The notes below the pieces were generated by a model, which was not told where the DNA came from, did no database searches, and worked only from the letters and a program-made list of their open reading frames with translations. Below, piece after piece: positions 1 to 11,800 of a stretch of 64,000 nt of DNA. How positions within the stretch are numbered: the stretch's first letter is position 1; each line of letters opens with the position of its first letter. Made by a program: the position numbers and the translations under genes. The DNA is from Corella eumyota (taxonomy: Eukaryota > Chordata > Ascidiacea > Phlebobranchia > Corellidae): the NCBI GenBank assembly GCA_963082875.1, contig OY720098.1, positions 6,882,001-6,946,000 of the forward strand. The letters run 5' to 3'.

Positions 1-199
1 AAGGGTTAGTGTGTGAATTAAAAATTAAGCATTAACAAAAACCAACTTAAACCAAACAATCTAAATGTCGTATAACAGAAGCATCGTCACCAAAACGTGA
101 TACATTTCATAATATAACCACCTTAAGTCGTCCAATCGCTTATTATTGACGTGTATTTTAGCACTCTGTTGTTAAATAAGTGAATAAATATTTGTTAAA

Positions 200-542
200 A
201 TGAATGTTGAACACGAAGTTAAACTTTTGGTCGATGAAATGAAGAGACTGGGCACACCAAGTAAGTACAAAATTGATAAACGTATAGCCTAGCTTTAATA
301 CTTGTATAGCCAACTAGTTTTGTTCCATAAACGTCAAAAAACGTATTGTCTTTTTAGATGAGGAAGGCCATTACGTCACGACTTTTGGAGTATTATTTTC
401 TGACGACAGATGTGCTAACATATTTGAGGCATTAGTCGGTACGTTAAGAGCAGCGAAACGAAAGAAAATTGTCAGTTATGAAGGTCAACTTTTACTACAA
501 GGCGTACATGATAATGTTAAAATTACATTGCTTACCACCTAG
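200..542 (+). CDS. ABRACL: ABRACL (Costars family) actin-regulatory small protein
   Basis: Two exons, 200-260 and 358-542, joined by a GT-AG intron, give an 81-residue protein, the usual length of vertebrate ABRACL. It opens with MNVEHEVKLLVDEMKRLG and contains the family core FGVLFSDDRCANIFEALVGT followed by the basic RAAKRKK stretch and a LLLQGVHD segment near the end. The Costars domain fills the whole protein; ABRACL/Costars proteins are small cytosolic regulators linked to actin dynamics and cell motility. The start is the first ATG and aligns with the family N-terminus. Likely poly(A) signals are AATAAA near 743 and again near 846. It faces the next gene tail to tail. The assignment is firm; the cellular role is from family knowledge. 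Confidence 0.95.
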
Positions 543-1029
543 TATCTAGCCAAGACAAATTTTTAATCAACTTTTTAATTAAGCGAGTTTGTCTGGCGAT
601 TTAAATCGCTGCAACGTTTAATTTATATGTAACACGACTTTTGCGGCTATTAATCGCATTTTTTATAATTGAATCACATATAACAGTTGACCTGTTGTAT
701 TATTTTAATCGCATTATAGCATTTCCACAGCGCTTGAACTTTTAATAAAGCCGCTGTTCAAAATTTAATACATCCCTGTAACCATTTTTGTGCCTCCTAT
801 ATGCAGTATTTATATGATTATTCGACTTTTATTCAATTTCTGCGTTAATAAACAAATTTTATAGTGTTTTTATTAAAAAAAACATTGTCTTAAGATTTGT
901 TCGTATCGTGACTTAGTAAACAACGCCTATTTGCTTTACCAAGCAAATTTTGAATCATCATATAATTATTTTTAAATATACGCTCAATCCAAAAAAAGAT
1001 TATTTTTTAAAATTAATAACGTGACTTAC
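543..1029. other. ABRACL 3' UTR and spacer; no exon seen
   Basis: AT-rich. Holds the ABRACL 3' UTR with AATAAA near 743. I searched the minus strand for the missing last exon of the neighbouring carotenoid oxygenase and found no open frame with the expected C-terminal motifs. Confidence 0.5.
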
Positions 1030-3496
1030 CATCGTCCTCTCCAACAGCTGATGGACTTGGTACAAAAACTGGTTGAGATGCCCAACATCCTTGTTCAGCC
1101 CAGCACAAAACTTGTAATTTTGATTCTGTGTCAACTTTGATTAACTATAATAAAAAGTAAAATATTAATATTCAAAAAATATCCCACCCAGGCTAGGTTT
1201 TCCACAACATTCTAAATATTGTGAAGTTATATTTAAATTACCTTTTCGCCGGGTGGAAGGGTGTGACCGCCTGGACTGTAAAAATACCGATATTTTTGAC
1301 CCAAGTGCTTTTTGTTGATCACAGCGCATTCAGTTCCAACCGATAAAATTTCAGGTTGGCACATTATAGTTTCATCTTTGTCGACCTCTGCCGTGCAAGT
1401 GGTTCCGGAAATCGTAACAAGATTACCATTTCCACAAGAATTCTGTTAGTGAAAACAAAAGTTAAAACTCTTTATTTTGAAACACTATATAGCTGTACAA
1501 CTGCAAATTTGCCAAACCCATTAAGTCAATATTATGGTAATAATCGTAGGCTTTTAGACAGCGGAATTTAAATAAAATGCTACAATATACTTACAACATC
1601 TTTGACCAACGGCATGACAATTCTTGTCGCCTTAACAGCAATATCATCCGAGCCAAATTTCTTCATAAAGTCAGCAGGTGACAGCTCCAAGTTTTCCATT
1701 TTAAATTTATCGTAAAAACCGTTCTTTTCATAACAGCACAAATCGAGAACAACGTTGTTTCCGTCTTCATATGCGTTTATGTGGTGGTAAACTATAAGAG
1801 GATTGGTCTTAAACGTGGTAGGGTACTGCTTTCCAGTTTTCTTGTTCACAAGGTAAATTCGAGTCTATGAAGAATAAAATAGATTAATTTAAATTTTTTG
1901 TGTGTTGCGTTCAAATCCTTTAAATCAGAAAAAAAGGGGGTAGGGGGTTATATATAAAAAAGAGGGGGGTTTTGGTTGGCAAAAATATATTAATTTTGCA
2001 ACATATTCTTATATTTTTTTCACGAAAACATACTTGAGTATCTGGCAGAGTTTCAATGCAGTCACTGTAACACATGTGTCGAACATGAGCCACTGCCATT
2101 TTTGGAATGTCAATTTTGAGTGGCATTTCGACAAAAATGGCGTAATTTTCCGACATCGCAAAACTATGGTGGTAAGATGGACTGACTCGCCAGCTAGAAT
2201 CCAGGCTGCAAACTGCTTCCGAGTTGGAAAGTATTTCGTCCAAAGGGGTTCCTAAAAGGTTTCATATACTTTCAGAGCCATGATTTAAAACTTTGAAGTA
2301 GCAATACGGACACGCTTATGAAATAATTACACGTAAATTAACATATATACATTAATTTGGAAGTTTACCTGGAGCAGCTTTGGGAAATTTAAGAAGATTG
2401 TATTTGGTTCTTCCCTTGTTAAAGATAGAACTACTAAACGTATAAACTGATCCATCAGCATCTACAAGCGGATGAGATGACATAATGTTAATTGGAAGAT
2501 ATTTCGATAAATCAACCTAATAAAAAAAAAACAAAGTGGTAAATGTTTTTTATAAAACAAAATATATAAACAATTTAATAGTTTTAGCATAATTAACAAA
2601 CCTTGTCTTTGGTATCTAATGTTTTGGGATCCATTTCTCGGATAAAATTACTTTCAGTGATAGCAAATAAATGGTCACCCAATTGCATCATATTAATTAA
2701 ACAATTGTCAGTAAACTCCGGCATGGTAACCAAAGATTTTACTCTAAAAACAAAAAATAATATAGATTTATTGCTAAATAGGTAATACTAATAAGAGAAA
2801 TGCAATTAAAAACAAAAGTTTCTAGAACTAAAAAAAACACTATATTTTATTGTATAAGCTGTATAGCGTACAAGTTAAAATACAGAAAACTTCGTATATT
2901 TTAAATAAAATTTATTACATACTTGCTTAGAAATCCACCCCCTGAGTTGGTGGTCGATCCAAACTCTGCAACAACCAATCTACCAGCTGCTGTGTTCTTT
3001 TGTAAACTTTCACCTTCTACCAAGCGACTTATATAAGTTGCATTTCCATCCTTGATTGCAAACCTGGTATAATATATTTGTTACAGCATATAAAAGATAT
3101 ATTACGATATAATTAAATTAAAAAATATACAGCTTAAAATTGTAACCAAAGCAGTTTAAATAAGATTTAACAAAAACAATGTGCTTGGCAGAATTATTTA
3201 AAACAAAAAAAATTTTAACTTACTTTCTTGTCAAAGCCATTCCATCGAACCAATGCTTAACACTTTCTTCTCGAAAGTGCACAACGCCAGGACCATTTCT
3301 GTACCAGTCACCACTTAGCCACGATGGAATGCTTCCTAAAATTAAAACATTTTTAGACTACGATTTTTGGTTAAAAACTCTTGCCCAGATGTTGATAATT
3401 ACCTGTAACGCTGCCTTGTACGGTATCAGGAAAATGAATGGTTTGCGATGAATCCAAGTTAGTTACATGAGGAAAAGAACTTACTGGACAATCCAT
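1030..3496 (-). CDS. Carotenoid oxygenase (BCO/RPE65 family), last exon not visible
   Basis: Nine exons are visible: 3403-3496, 3224-3335, 2923-3063, 2602-2743, 2369-2516, 2034-2251, 1595-1864, 1242-1442 and 1030-1144, all with GT-AG borders and consistent phase, giving about 480 residues. Family landmarks run in order: IPSWLSGDWYRNGPG, HWFDGMAL, the SHPLVDADG segment, PSYHHSF and VYHHINAYEDG. The His residues in the last three correspond to three of the four iron ligands of RPE65/BCO enzymes. The fourth ligand lies in the C-terminal 60 or so residues, and the exon that should carry it is not found downstream; the frame ends at a good donor after GEDDG. The enzymes cleave or isomerise carotenoids and retinoids. 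I cannot tell BCO1, BCO2 and RPE65 types apart here. Confidence 0.9.
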
Positions 3497-3968
3497 ATTA
3501 ACGTTTTTTTTATTTGAATTTCTAAAATACTAAATTAACGCTATAGTAAACTGGTTAAACTACAACTAACAATTTATTTGTGTTGGTTAGCTTATATATA
3601 AAGTCTCGATAAGAAAAAATGAATTTTAATCTTCTTATGTCATATTTTAATCTATATCGCTGATTTTTTCTGCTCTGTTTAATTTATAAAATATTTTTAA
3701 TCCAGTAGATTACAAATGGAAATCAATAGTTAATTTATCACCCGTGAAGATATTCAATGAACGCATCTGTGTAATTTTCTTATAAGCTTTTTAAACCCAG
3801 ATTACAAAACATAAATACAATTTAATAAAAATGATTTTTAGAAAACATGTGAATCTTTTTTTTTTAATTTTTTAATTTTTTTAAATCTTTTTTTTCTAAA
3901 TTTAGTTAAGCTGAGAATTTAAAAACTTTTATTAGTTAAAATTTGTTATTATTAATATATTGTGATAG
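3497..3968. other. AT-rich spacer
   Basis: Upstream of the oxygenase start and downstream of the sulfotransferase stop. It should hold the oxygenase promoter; I see no coding exon or RNA gene, only homopolymer-rich DNA around 3850-3900. Confidence 0.4.
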
Positions 3969-4829
3969 TTAAGGGGTAGTTTCTTGTATTCTGGTACAGA
4001 TTTGGGTGACTTGAAGTTTTGTTAAGTGAATTTTCCAGTCTCCAGTTTCTCCTTTTCTAATAAATGGCCAACCTGGTAATCTGGGACTTGGGCTCTGTAT
4101 TAAAAACAAGTAAATTGAAACGATAAAAATTATTTATGAATAAAGATGTATTAAAATATGCTAAGTATGTACTTTTAATACACTTACCCAAAATTTATCC
4201 TGTTGCTTCATTCTCATTATACTACTTTTTTGGGCTACAGTTTTTAAAAGAATAGTGTTGTTTTTAGTTAATTTTTCTTTAGCCGAAGTACTTAAGAATT
4301 TTCCAATTTTTAATATTTCTTTCTCTGGATTTAACTTTAAGTTTTCGTAATGTAATATCAATGTATTTGAAGATTGTATTGACAAAACTGATTGTAGGTA
4401 ATAAAAGAAGTCACCATATACAGTTTTTCCTTTCATGAACAGGTTGAAAACTTCGGTTAATGTCATTTTGACTGGCCGCTGATTTCTTGAAAACCCGCAA
4501 ATATGATAATACAAAGACACAACAACGTCTTTGGGGTCCCTCAAAATAAATAAATATTTTGCATCATCACTCCAAGGAATCATCTTAACTGGAAAATGCG
4601 TCTTCAGTATTCTTGAAACATCTTTATCGTTTATTTTACCAACTCCTTCAGCATCTTGAAATTCCAGTATAGGTAATTTCCCCAGAACATGTAGATTTTC
4701 GTTAATCGAATTACCATCATGTAAAATTAACCAAATAATGTTCTGAAGCCAAGTTGAGCCGCATATGGGAAAGGAACAAATAAAAATGTCACTTTTCTCT
4801 GGTTTGTATAAGAGGGTCGAATTAAACAT
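3969..4829 (-). CDS. Cytosolic sulfotransferase-like protein with altered PAPS loop
   Basis: Two exons, 4188-4829 and 3969-4094, encode 255 residues from the ATG at 4829. Sulfotransferase_1 landmarks: the PAPS 5'-phosphosulfate loop region FICSFPICGSTWLQ, the 3'-phosphate site RDPKDVVVSLYYH, and the C-terminal RKGETGDW motif. SULTs transfer sulfonate from PAPS to hydroxyl or amine acceptors in the cytosol. Two oddities: the loop reads FPICGSTW where the family has YPKSGTTW, so the conserved Lys is Ile; and the protein lacks about 40 N-terminal residues present in the paralogue at 55,996. A CTGTAG acceptor-like site just before the ATG suggests an unrecognised upstream exon. The intron sits directly after a Trp codon, the same place as in the 55,996 gene, which supports common descent. 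Activity is doubtful. Confidence 0.85.
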
Positions 4830-4844
4830 TTTTCTACAGTTCAA

Positions 4845-5487
4845 TAATTACAAGCAACGCTGTTTAGGTATCTTCAGGCACTCATCCGACCTATTTTTAC
4901 CCAATTACTTCGAAATTTGCTAAAATAACTAGAATTGACAATTTGTCGAAAACATGTTTTTAATTTGCTTTATAGTGTGTCTAACGTTGTCTTTCGCATA
5001 AGATTCTATTGAGTATACCTAACCTAACTGAAATTTTGCTCCAAAATCAAATTTAATTGTTGCATATATATTTATAATGTAATCAAATGTATCAATTGTT
5101 ACTGATGTACAGTACTCATTTGTATATTTAAAACTGCATAAAATAACGGGCAGTGGCGTTAAACAGTGTTGCGTTTAAATAACAAGCACAGATAAAAATG
5201 TTATCAATATTTTGTTTTTACGTGATATAAACTCACTTGTAATAAAATGGAACACCTATTTCTATTTATGTTTATCGAATGAAGATATTAAAAACAACGC
5301 ATAAGGGTTGAAGAAAAAGGAATATAAATAAAAATTTATCTTAAAAATTAAAAATAAGAACAAGCGTTTAAAAATATATATTGCTACATTAAAATGAAAA
5401 ATAAATAACATGTACTTTAAGTGAAAGTTTTGTAATTAAATGCTGTGTATCATAAACACCTTGTTTATACCTAAACTATAACGATTT
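4845..5487. other. Spacer upstream of the sulfotransferase
   Basis: AT-rich DNA between two minus-strand genes. It may contain an unrecognised 5' exon of the sulfotransferase; I could not identify one. The 3' UTR of the TMEM143-like gene occupies the right end. Confidence 0.35.
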
Positions 5488-8205
5488 TTATGCGGCCAAA
5501 TTTTTCACCTTGTGTAACAAAAGCTCGGACGCGTCCAGCGGAGGGCGCACTACAAATTGTGACGTCATATTATCGTCGTCGTCGTTCGACGCGCGCAAAA
5601 GTAAACCGTTGTTCTGCAAAAGTCCAAACGAAGCACTAAGATCGAGAGGGCCTAATTCTGATTGGTCAAGAACTGAGCTAAGCCACGTGATCGCCTCTGA
5701 CGTCACCTCCTCTTCGGTAACGGTTTCGTCTGCGAGGTTAAAGTTAACAAAAAGGTAAAGAAAGAAAAATGGTAAAAAATAATAATAAGAGCAATAAAAT
5801 AATAACGAAAGAATTGAAAAAATTAAAATGGGAAAACGATTTTTTTTAAGATCTTAGGAAGGAACGAATTAATAAACTAAAAATAAATCGACTTTTTTAA
5901 GCATTATTTTATCAATGTCAAGCTAACACACAAACACCCTTATTTATATCTAATCCAGAGAAACTATTTATAACTAACGTGCTTAAAAAGATTAACAACT
6001 TACGAAAAAATAATAATCTGAAATTGCTAACCTATTTGCGAACCTTAAGCTGAGTATTAAAGCAATTTTAAACGTTTTGCATACTGTCGTAAATATTTTG
6101 TTAACTGTCCTTTATTATTCATATAAAAGCAATAAGAATTTTAACAGACTTTTAAAAACTTTTTAAAGGTAAATCAAACATTTTCTACTTACTGTTTTGT
6201 GTAAGTCTTAAAGCAGTTCCATACACCAGTAAAGCTTCCTTAACTGATCTTTCATGTGCTCGGTTGATTGTTTCTAACACCAACCCAGCATTGTTTGAGG
6301 TACTTTTATAATACAACATCTTTTTCCAGGCTAACATGTATTTGTCGTGTTGGATTTTGTAAATTCGAAAAGTCCTAAAAATCAAGCAAAACTTTTTTGG
6401 CAGTGTTAAAACGTTACAAATTATGCATACTGAAAGTTATTTTAACTATTTTAAAACATAATAAAGGGTCACTTAGAACAAGGTAACAAGAAAATAGATA
6501 TTACCCTTTAATTTAAAGAAAGTTCACTCTAAATCTTTGTGACAAGAAAAATTTACTACCATTGGCAAAATTAAATAAAAATTTACTTACCTATAAGAAA
6601 AAAGACCACTCAAAAACACCAGTATCCAGGTTAAATCCATCTTAAGATCAGTCAACAAAGTCATTCCAATATTAACAAAGGCAACAGTTCCAGTTATTGC
6701 AAGTGAAGTGTTTAAAAACCATCTTCTACCTCTCGGAATTCTTATTCTAAAACCAGACTCTTGTTAAATATAATATATAATAATATCACAGTTTAATTTT
6801 TAATTGCAGTTAAATATAAGTGAAAACTTAAATTAGTTAACTATATATATTCAAATCAAGTAGACAAAGAAAAAAAAACACTGGTAACAACAAAACTTAC
6901 TTTGCTTCGGGGAGAAGTGTCTCATAATGATCAACTGGTACATCCTTAAAAGCTTTTAAGATCATGTTGTTGGATTTTTTACCTCGTGCTGCTACTATAA
7001 CTCGCTCATGCAAATGTCTGAGTAATATTGAAACACAAAATTTCATAAAAATATATATAGCCTTTATAAATATATAGCCTATGTAAAATCAAATCTATAG
7101 GCCTCAAAAATTAGCAAAAATTTTACAAATTCAATTTAAACATTGTCAAATTAACTTTTTGAATTTACATTTGAGCAATTTCATCTTCACTTCCCCTTAG
7201 TGATTTCCAATAAGACTTAAATGTTTGGGTGGCATCCTCCTTTTTACTCCCATAAACCCAGAACCTCACAAACAAATAATTCTGAAATTTCACATCAAGC
7301 TGCAATAAACAAACATTTTAATATTAATTAAAATTTTACTTAATTAAATAGTTTAAAGTGGACTACTAAACATGGTTATAGATTAACATTATACTTGCCT
7401 CAATTTTTCCATATTTGTGATGATCTTTCAAGCATTGTTTAACCACATCTTGTGGAATTTCATGATACCCAGCTTTTTTTAAAACATAAGCAAACTGGGT
7501 CATAAACACTAACTCTTCCATGCAATTTTCGGTATATACAACCTTTTCTACATCATCTTCTTCTTCTTTATTTTCATCAACATCTTTGCAGATGGAAACT
7601 TCTGTATCAATGTTACGATCCGGATCAATTGGTTTGAACTTATGCATTAGATTTTTGGCTCCTTGGTGGTTGTGCAAGAGCATGCAGCTTTCAAGTGCAT
7701 GAGCCGCGCGTATAAAAGTGCTTGACCAGGAATGCATACTGCTACCTGATTTTAAAATTCAAAAATTTTAACTACAATAAATACTACATAGCAATTTAGT
7801 ACACAAAGAAAATTTAAATACCCAAAATAAATCATTTCATTAAATTTTAGTTTTAAAGGTAAACACAGAACTCATAATATTAATTTACCAAATTTGCTAT
7901 CAATAGCACATAAATTAGTTTGTTGACTTTTACATATTTCCTGAATTAGTTCAGATCGGCCTAAAGCCAGTGGGTCAGATTGTGATTTACACAGCGATTG
8001 GTTTTGTGAAGCAAGGAAGTAATTTCTAGATAAAATTCCAATATCATTTTGATGACGGTTTAGTTTAACCTGAAAATCAAAATACAAAGTGAGTTAATAA
8101 AAAAACACACTTTTTTTGTAACTATATTTTTGTTAGTACCTTTAATTTTGAAGATTTTCGATTCAATTTTTTTGAATGCCGCAAAATTGCAGTGGCTGAA
8201 ATCAT
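5488..8205 (-). CDS. TMEM143: TMEM143-like mitochondrial membrane protein (DUF3754)
   Basis: Eight exons: 8140-8205, 7889-8069, 7399-7745, 7169-7299, 6901-7017, 6591-6746, 6193-6374 and 5488-5729, giving 473 residues, close to human TMEM143. The first exon is basic and hydroxylated, with no acidic residues, as expected for a mitochondrial presequence. The DUF3754-type core reads NNMILKAFKDVPVDHYETLL then a KIRIPRGRRW stretch, followed by two hydrophobic segments near residues 286-330. The acidic block KEEEDDVEK in exon 3 is probably a loop. The third intron has a GC donor (GAG|GCAAGT); using the nearby GT instead makes a stop, so GC-AG is required. The function of TMEM143 is unknown. Exon chain is well supported; the name rests on remembered family motifs. 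Confidence 0.8.
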
Positions 8206-8885
8206 TGTTTGGGTAACAAACACTTATGCTTAATAATTTAGTAGTTTTTGTTAATTTTAATATAAATTGTTTATTTTTTTAATTTAAAAAATATCTAAAA
8301 CGCTCATATCTGCTAGACGTGTTGCATAACCCCGCTTTTAAATGCAAAAAATCATTTCACACAATTTTTGAATTTGACAGCATTAATTCATGAATTTCAA
8401 TCAAATTTTTACAATTATTTACTAACTGACATAAAATATATTATGCTAGCAAAACTTCGTTGATATTGTTTTTATTTTTTAATTAGCTCTTCGTTTTTGT
8501 TAAAACAGTTGCAGTCGTTTATAAAACAATAATCTTTTTCTTGCAAATCGTAATGAAAACAATAACAAAACCAGCTGGCGGCTATCAACCATAACACAAG
8601 TTATAATGATTTTAGTTTGTCCTCTTTAACAAAAATCATACATTTAGTTTTATTGCACAAAAACAAATTCCAATACATTTCAGTAAATATTATCATAAAA
8701 AAAATACACAATTTAAAATTAAAAAAGCCCAAAAAACGCACAAAAGGTTAAATAAGACCAGGTAAAATCATTGCATAATAATTAACAAAATTACAAAAAA
8801 AAACAATACTAAAATAGTATAGATCTAAAGCTTAAACCAATTTAAGAAACATCTTTATAACAATTACTTTATTGGGCCTGATTCA
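8206..8885. other. AT-rich spacer
   Basis: Promoter side of the TMEM143-like gene and 3' flank of the hydrolase-like gene. Nothing coding seen; many short A and T runs. Confidence 0.4.
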
Positions 8886-11800
8886 TTAAACGTGCATGCA
8901 TTGAGCTGACTTTACTGATATACGAATACTTCCTGAGTTTGGTAAAGTGCAGGTTATTGAGGACACTTTATAGTTAACTAGAAAATCCATGGTGACACTC
9001 TAAAGAAAAAAAGACTTAATGTCCCTACAAATTTTTAAATGTTTTTAAAAAATCTGAAATAGTTTAACACAATTATTTTATTTTAAAAAGAAAATGTATT
9101 ACCTCGCCAGCTTTGCCGGCAACAACTACAAGCATGTTCCCATTTCTTATTTCCAAAGATGGAATCCGACGAGACGATACAGGCACAAATTTGCTTCTTT
9201 CTCCCAATAAAGCTATGCTACCAGTCCCACTGTAAGGAAAGATTTGTTTTTGTTGAATCAAAATAAAATAAAGACAAAAGGAAATTACCTTTTTATAACA
9301 GGTGACACGTGCCACAACTGAAAGTCTGTTGTACCGCAAGTTGGTATGGGCATAGTTGAACTAACGTTATAAATATTCATATCCTTGTTCGGATGACCTT
9401 GAAATGCGACGTATTCAGAACCTGCAGGCTTATGTCAAAAAGTAAAATAGCTGTTACGTGTTTTAGATTTTTTAGAAATCAAAAACAGATTGTTGTTAAT
9501 AACATAATGATAGCATAAAATTTAAATAAGAACTAATTATTTTTACAAATTATATAAAATTACATTTATTTGATCCAAATACATGTCTTGAAGTTTAAAA
9601 TTGTAGTTGGTCGTTGTAAGTTCCGTTACTAAAACAATACCAAACCGAATCATAAAATTACCAGCGGATGAATACGTATACAAATCGGAATAGGTTGTAA
9701 ATACCTCCGCTTCAAGATTTGCCGCACCTATACGTGCATAAATAATTTATTTAAGCAAAAGGTTAATTTTTAATTCATATTTGTTAAGTAATGTTTACCT
9801 GGGAGATTTGTAAATGCATGTTTCATTATTGTTTTGTCAGTGGAAGTTATCGGCCGAGACGGTTTAATAATTAAACCATCAGCTCTGCAGCATTTCATAA
9901 GCAACTGAGAGTTTGTTGAACCTTAAACAAATACAATCAGCTACTTTAAGCTAATATGATTAATGATAACATAATTATGGCTTATGTATTTTTAAACCTA
10001 AGTAAATAAAATAATATAACTTAATTGTGTTTTACAGTACTCTTGGTATAGGTGATTTTTACAAAATATAGCCTAGAATTAAAACTATGCTTACCCACTT
10101 TATCGCCAGGGCCGACTGGTCCAGTACTTAAAGTTGCAATAGCAACTTGAAGGTCAATGTTAGGTTCTTTTTCCGGTTTGCCCTCTTGAATAGTTGTTGA
10201 CCAAAAAGTATCTTTAAAAGGAGCGATGTACAGAGAGTATGCAAACAATGATGTTACCCCAATTTTCCACTGCGAATTGCCGGGGTGATAGTCTCCACTC
10301 ACGCGCGCCTAAAAAATTATATTTACAAGAAAAACAAAAGTTTTTTTATCAAAGTTAATAGACCTTAAAATTGTATTTTTAGCACTTATAGATTACGCAA
10401 TAAACCCTTCCTTAACTACAACTAATAGTTTATTTTCGAATAAAGCTACCTGGGTAACAGATGATATTTCAACACTCTGCATCATCTGACGAGGAAGGGC
10501 CATACAATATTGGATAGTGACGTCACAACCAGCAGCGCCGTTTCCCATTTCCATCAACCAGTTACGAGCTACGTCAATATCAGTGTGAGTAATCTTATAA
10601 AAACAAAATCAAAATAGTAATAAAATTATAAGTTATAACTAGCTTAAAAATGGTTTCTGTAAGCCATAATAAAAACAATACATATTAAATGTTTATGATA
10701 TCTTTCAAGCTTGTTAATTTAATTATCGATTTAAAAATTAAAGTTTTTATTAAGTAGAAAACATTGAAGTTAAAAAGTGTTTACCATTAGGCGCTGATAT
10801 TCAACATCCAACCAATCTTGCTCATAAGTAATTAAACCCCAAGGTTTGCTTTCACAAATCAGATCTCTCCAAAATTTCTAAAATTAAACTTTTTTCGTGA
10901 GTGTTTTTTTATCCAAACCACCAGTCTATTATTTATATAGTTATTACATAAAAAGTAATTTTGTTATACGAGTATTTTATTTTACCGTATCAATTGGCAA
11001 TGCAGTGTTATGGTCGATTACAAAATCATAGGCCCCTCCATTATTTTTGGCATAAGTAGTATCCGATGCCCAATATCTGTTGTGAGCTACTACTGGTAAG
11101 TTATGGTTCTCAAATAAATAGCTAAATGAAAAAAATGCGTCTTGACCAAAATAAAGTTTATTGCAATAAATTATCAACTTATTAGTATACGGCTCGATTT
11201 TTTTTTAATACATACAAGATGTCATTTTATTTATCAAACTTACTTTAAGCCATTAGGAAAAATATCTGGCATCGCTGTCCAATTTTTAACACCATCTGCA
11301 ACACCTTTATAATACCACCACGAGTCATACTGAATATATCTGAAAGGTATTCCAGCTGATTTGGTGGATTCTGTTACGTCCAGCAAAGTTTCTTCGTACG
11401 TTTTGTTTGGTTCGGTATGGTAGTAGTAAAAGGCACCTTTAATGGAATTGAATAAAAAGTGTTGCATTTTTGCTACGTTAGTGTAAAAAGTTTGTATTTA
11501 ATGTATTATTTAAGTTCACCATTATCTGTGTAATAGCCGAGATAATTGATGGAAAAATCTGACTCCATATAATGTCTCCTTTTATGAAACTTTTCAGTTA
11601 AAGTTCTCCCCCATCCTTCCACTGCTTTATTTATTCCCTGGTTACCATAGTAAACGATTGTCTCCAACTTAAAAGTTTAAATATTTAGTAGACGAATTAT
11701 AAGTAAAATAAATGAAGAATTTTACAATAACATATGTTTGTTTTTTAAAACATATTGAAGCGTCCTCTTACAAATTTTTATTTATTAGTTATATCATGAT

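Noticed and set aside
5510-5758. Plus-strand open frame across the last TMEM143-like exon
   Set aside because: Antisense shadow of a supported coding exon with in-phase splice border.
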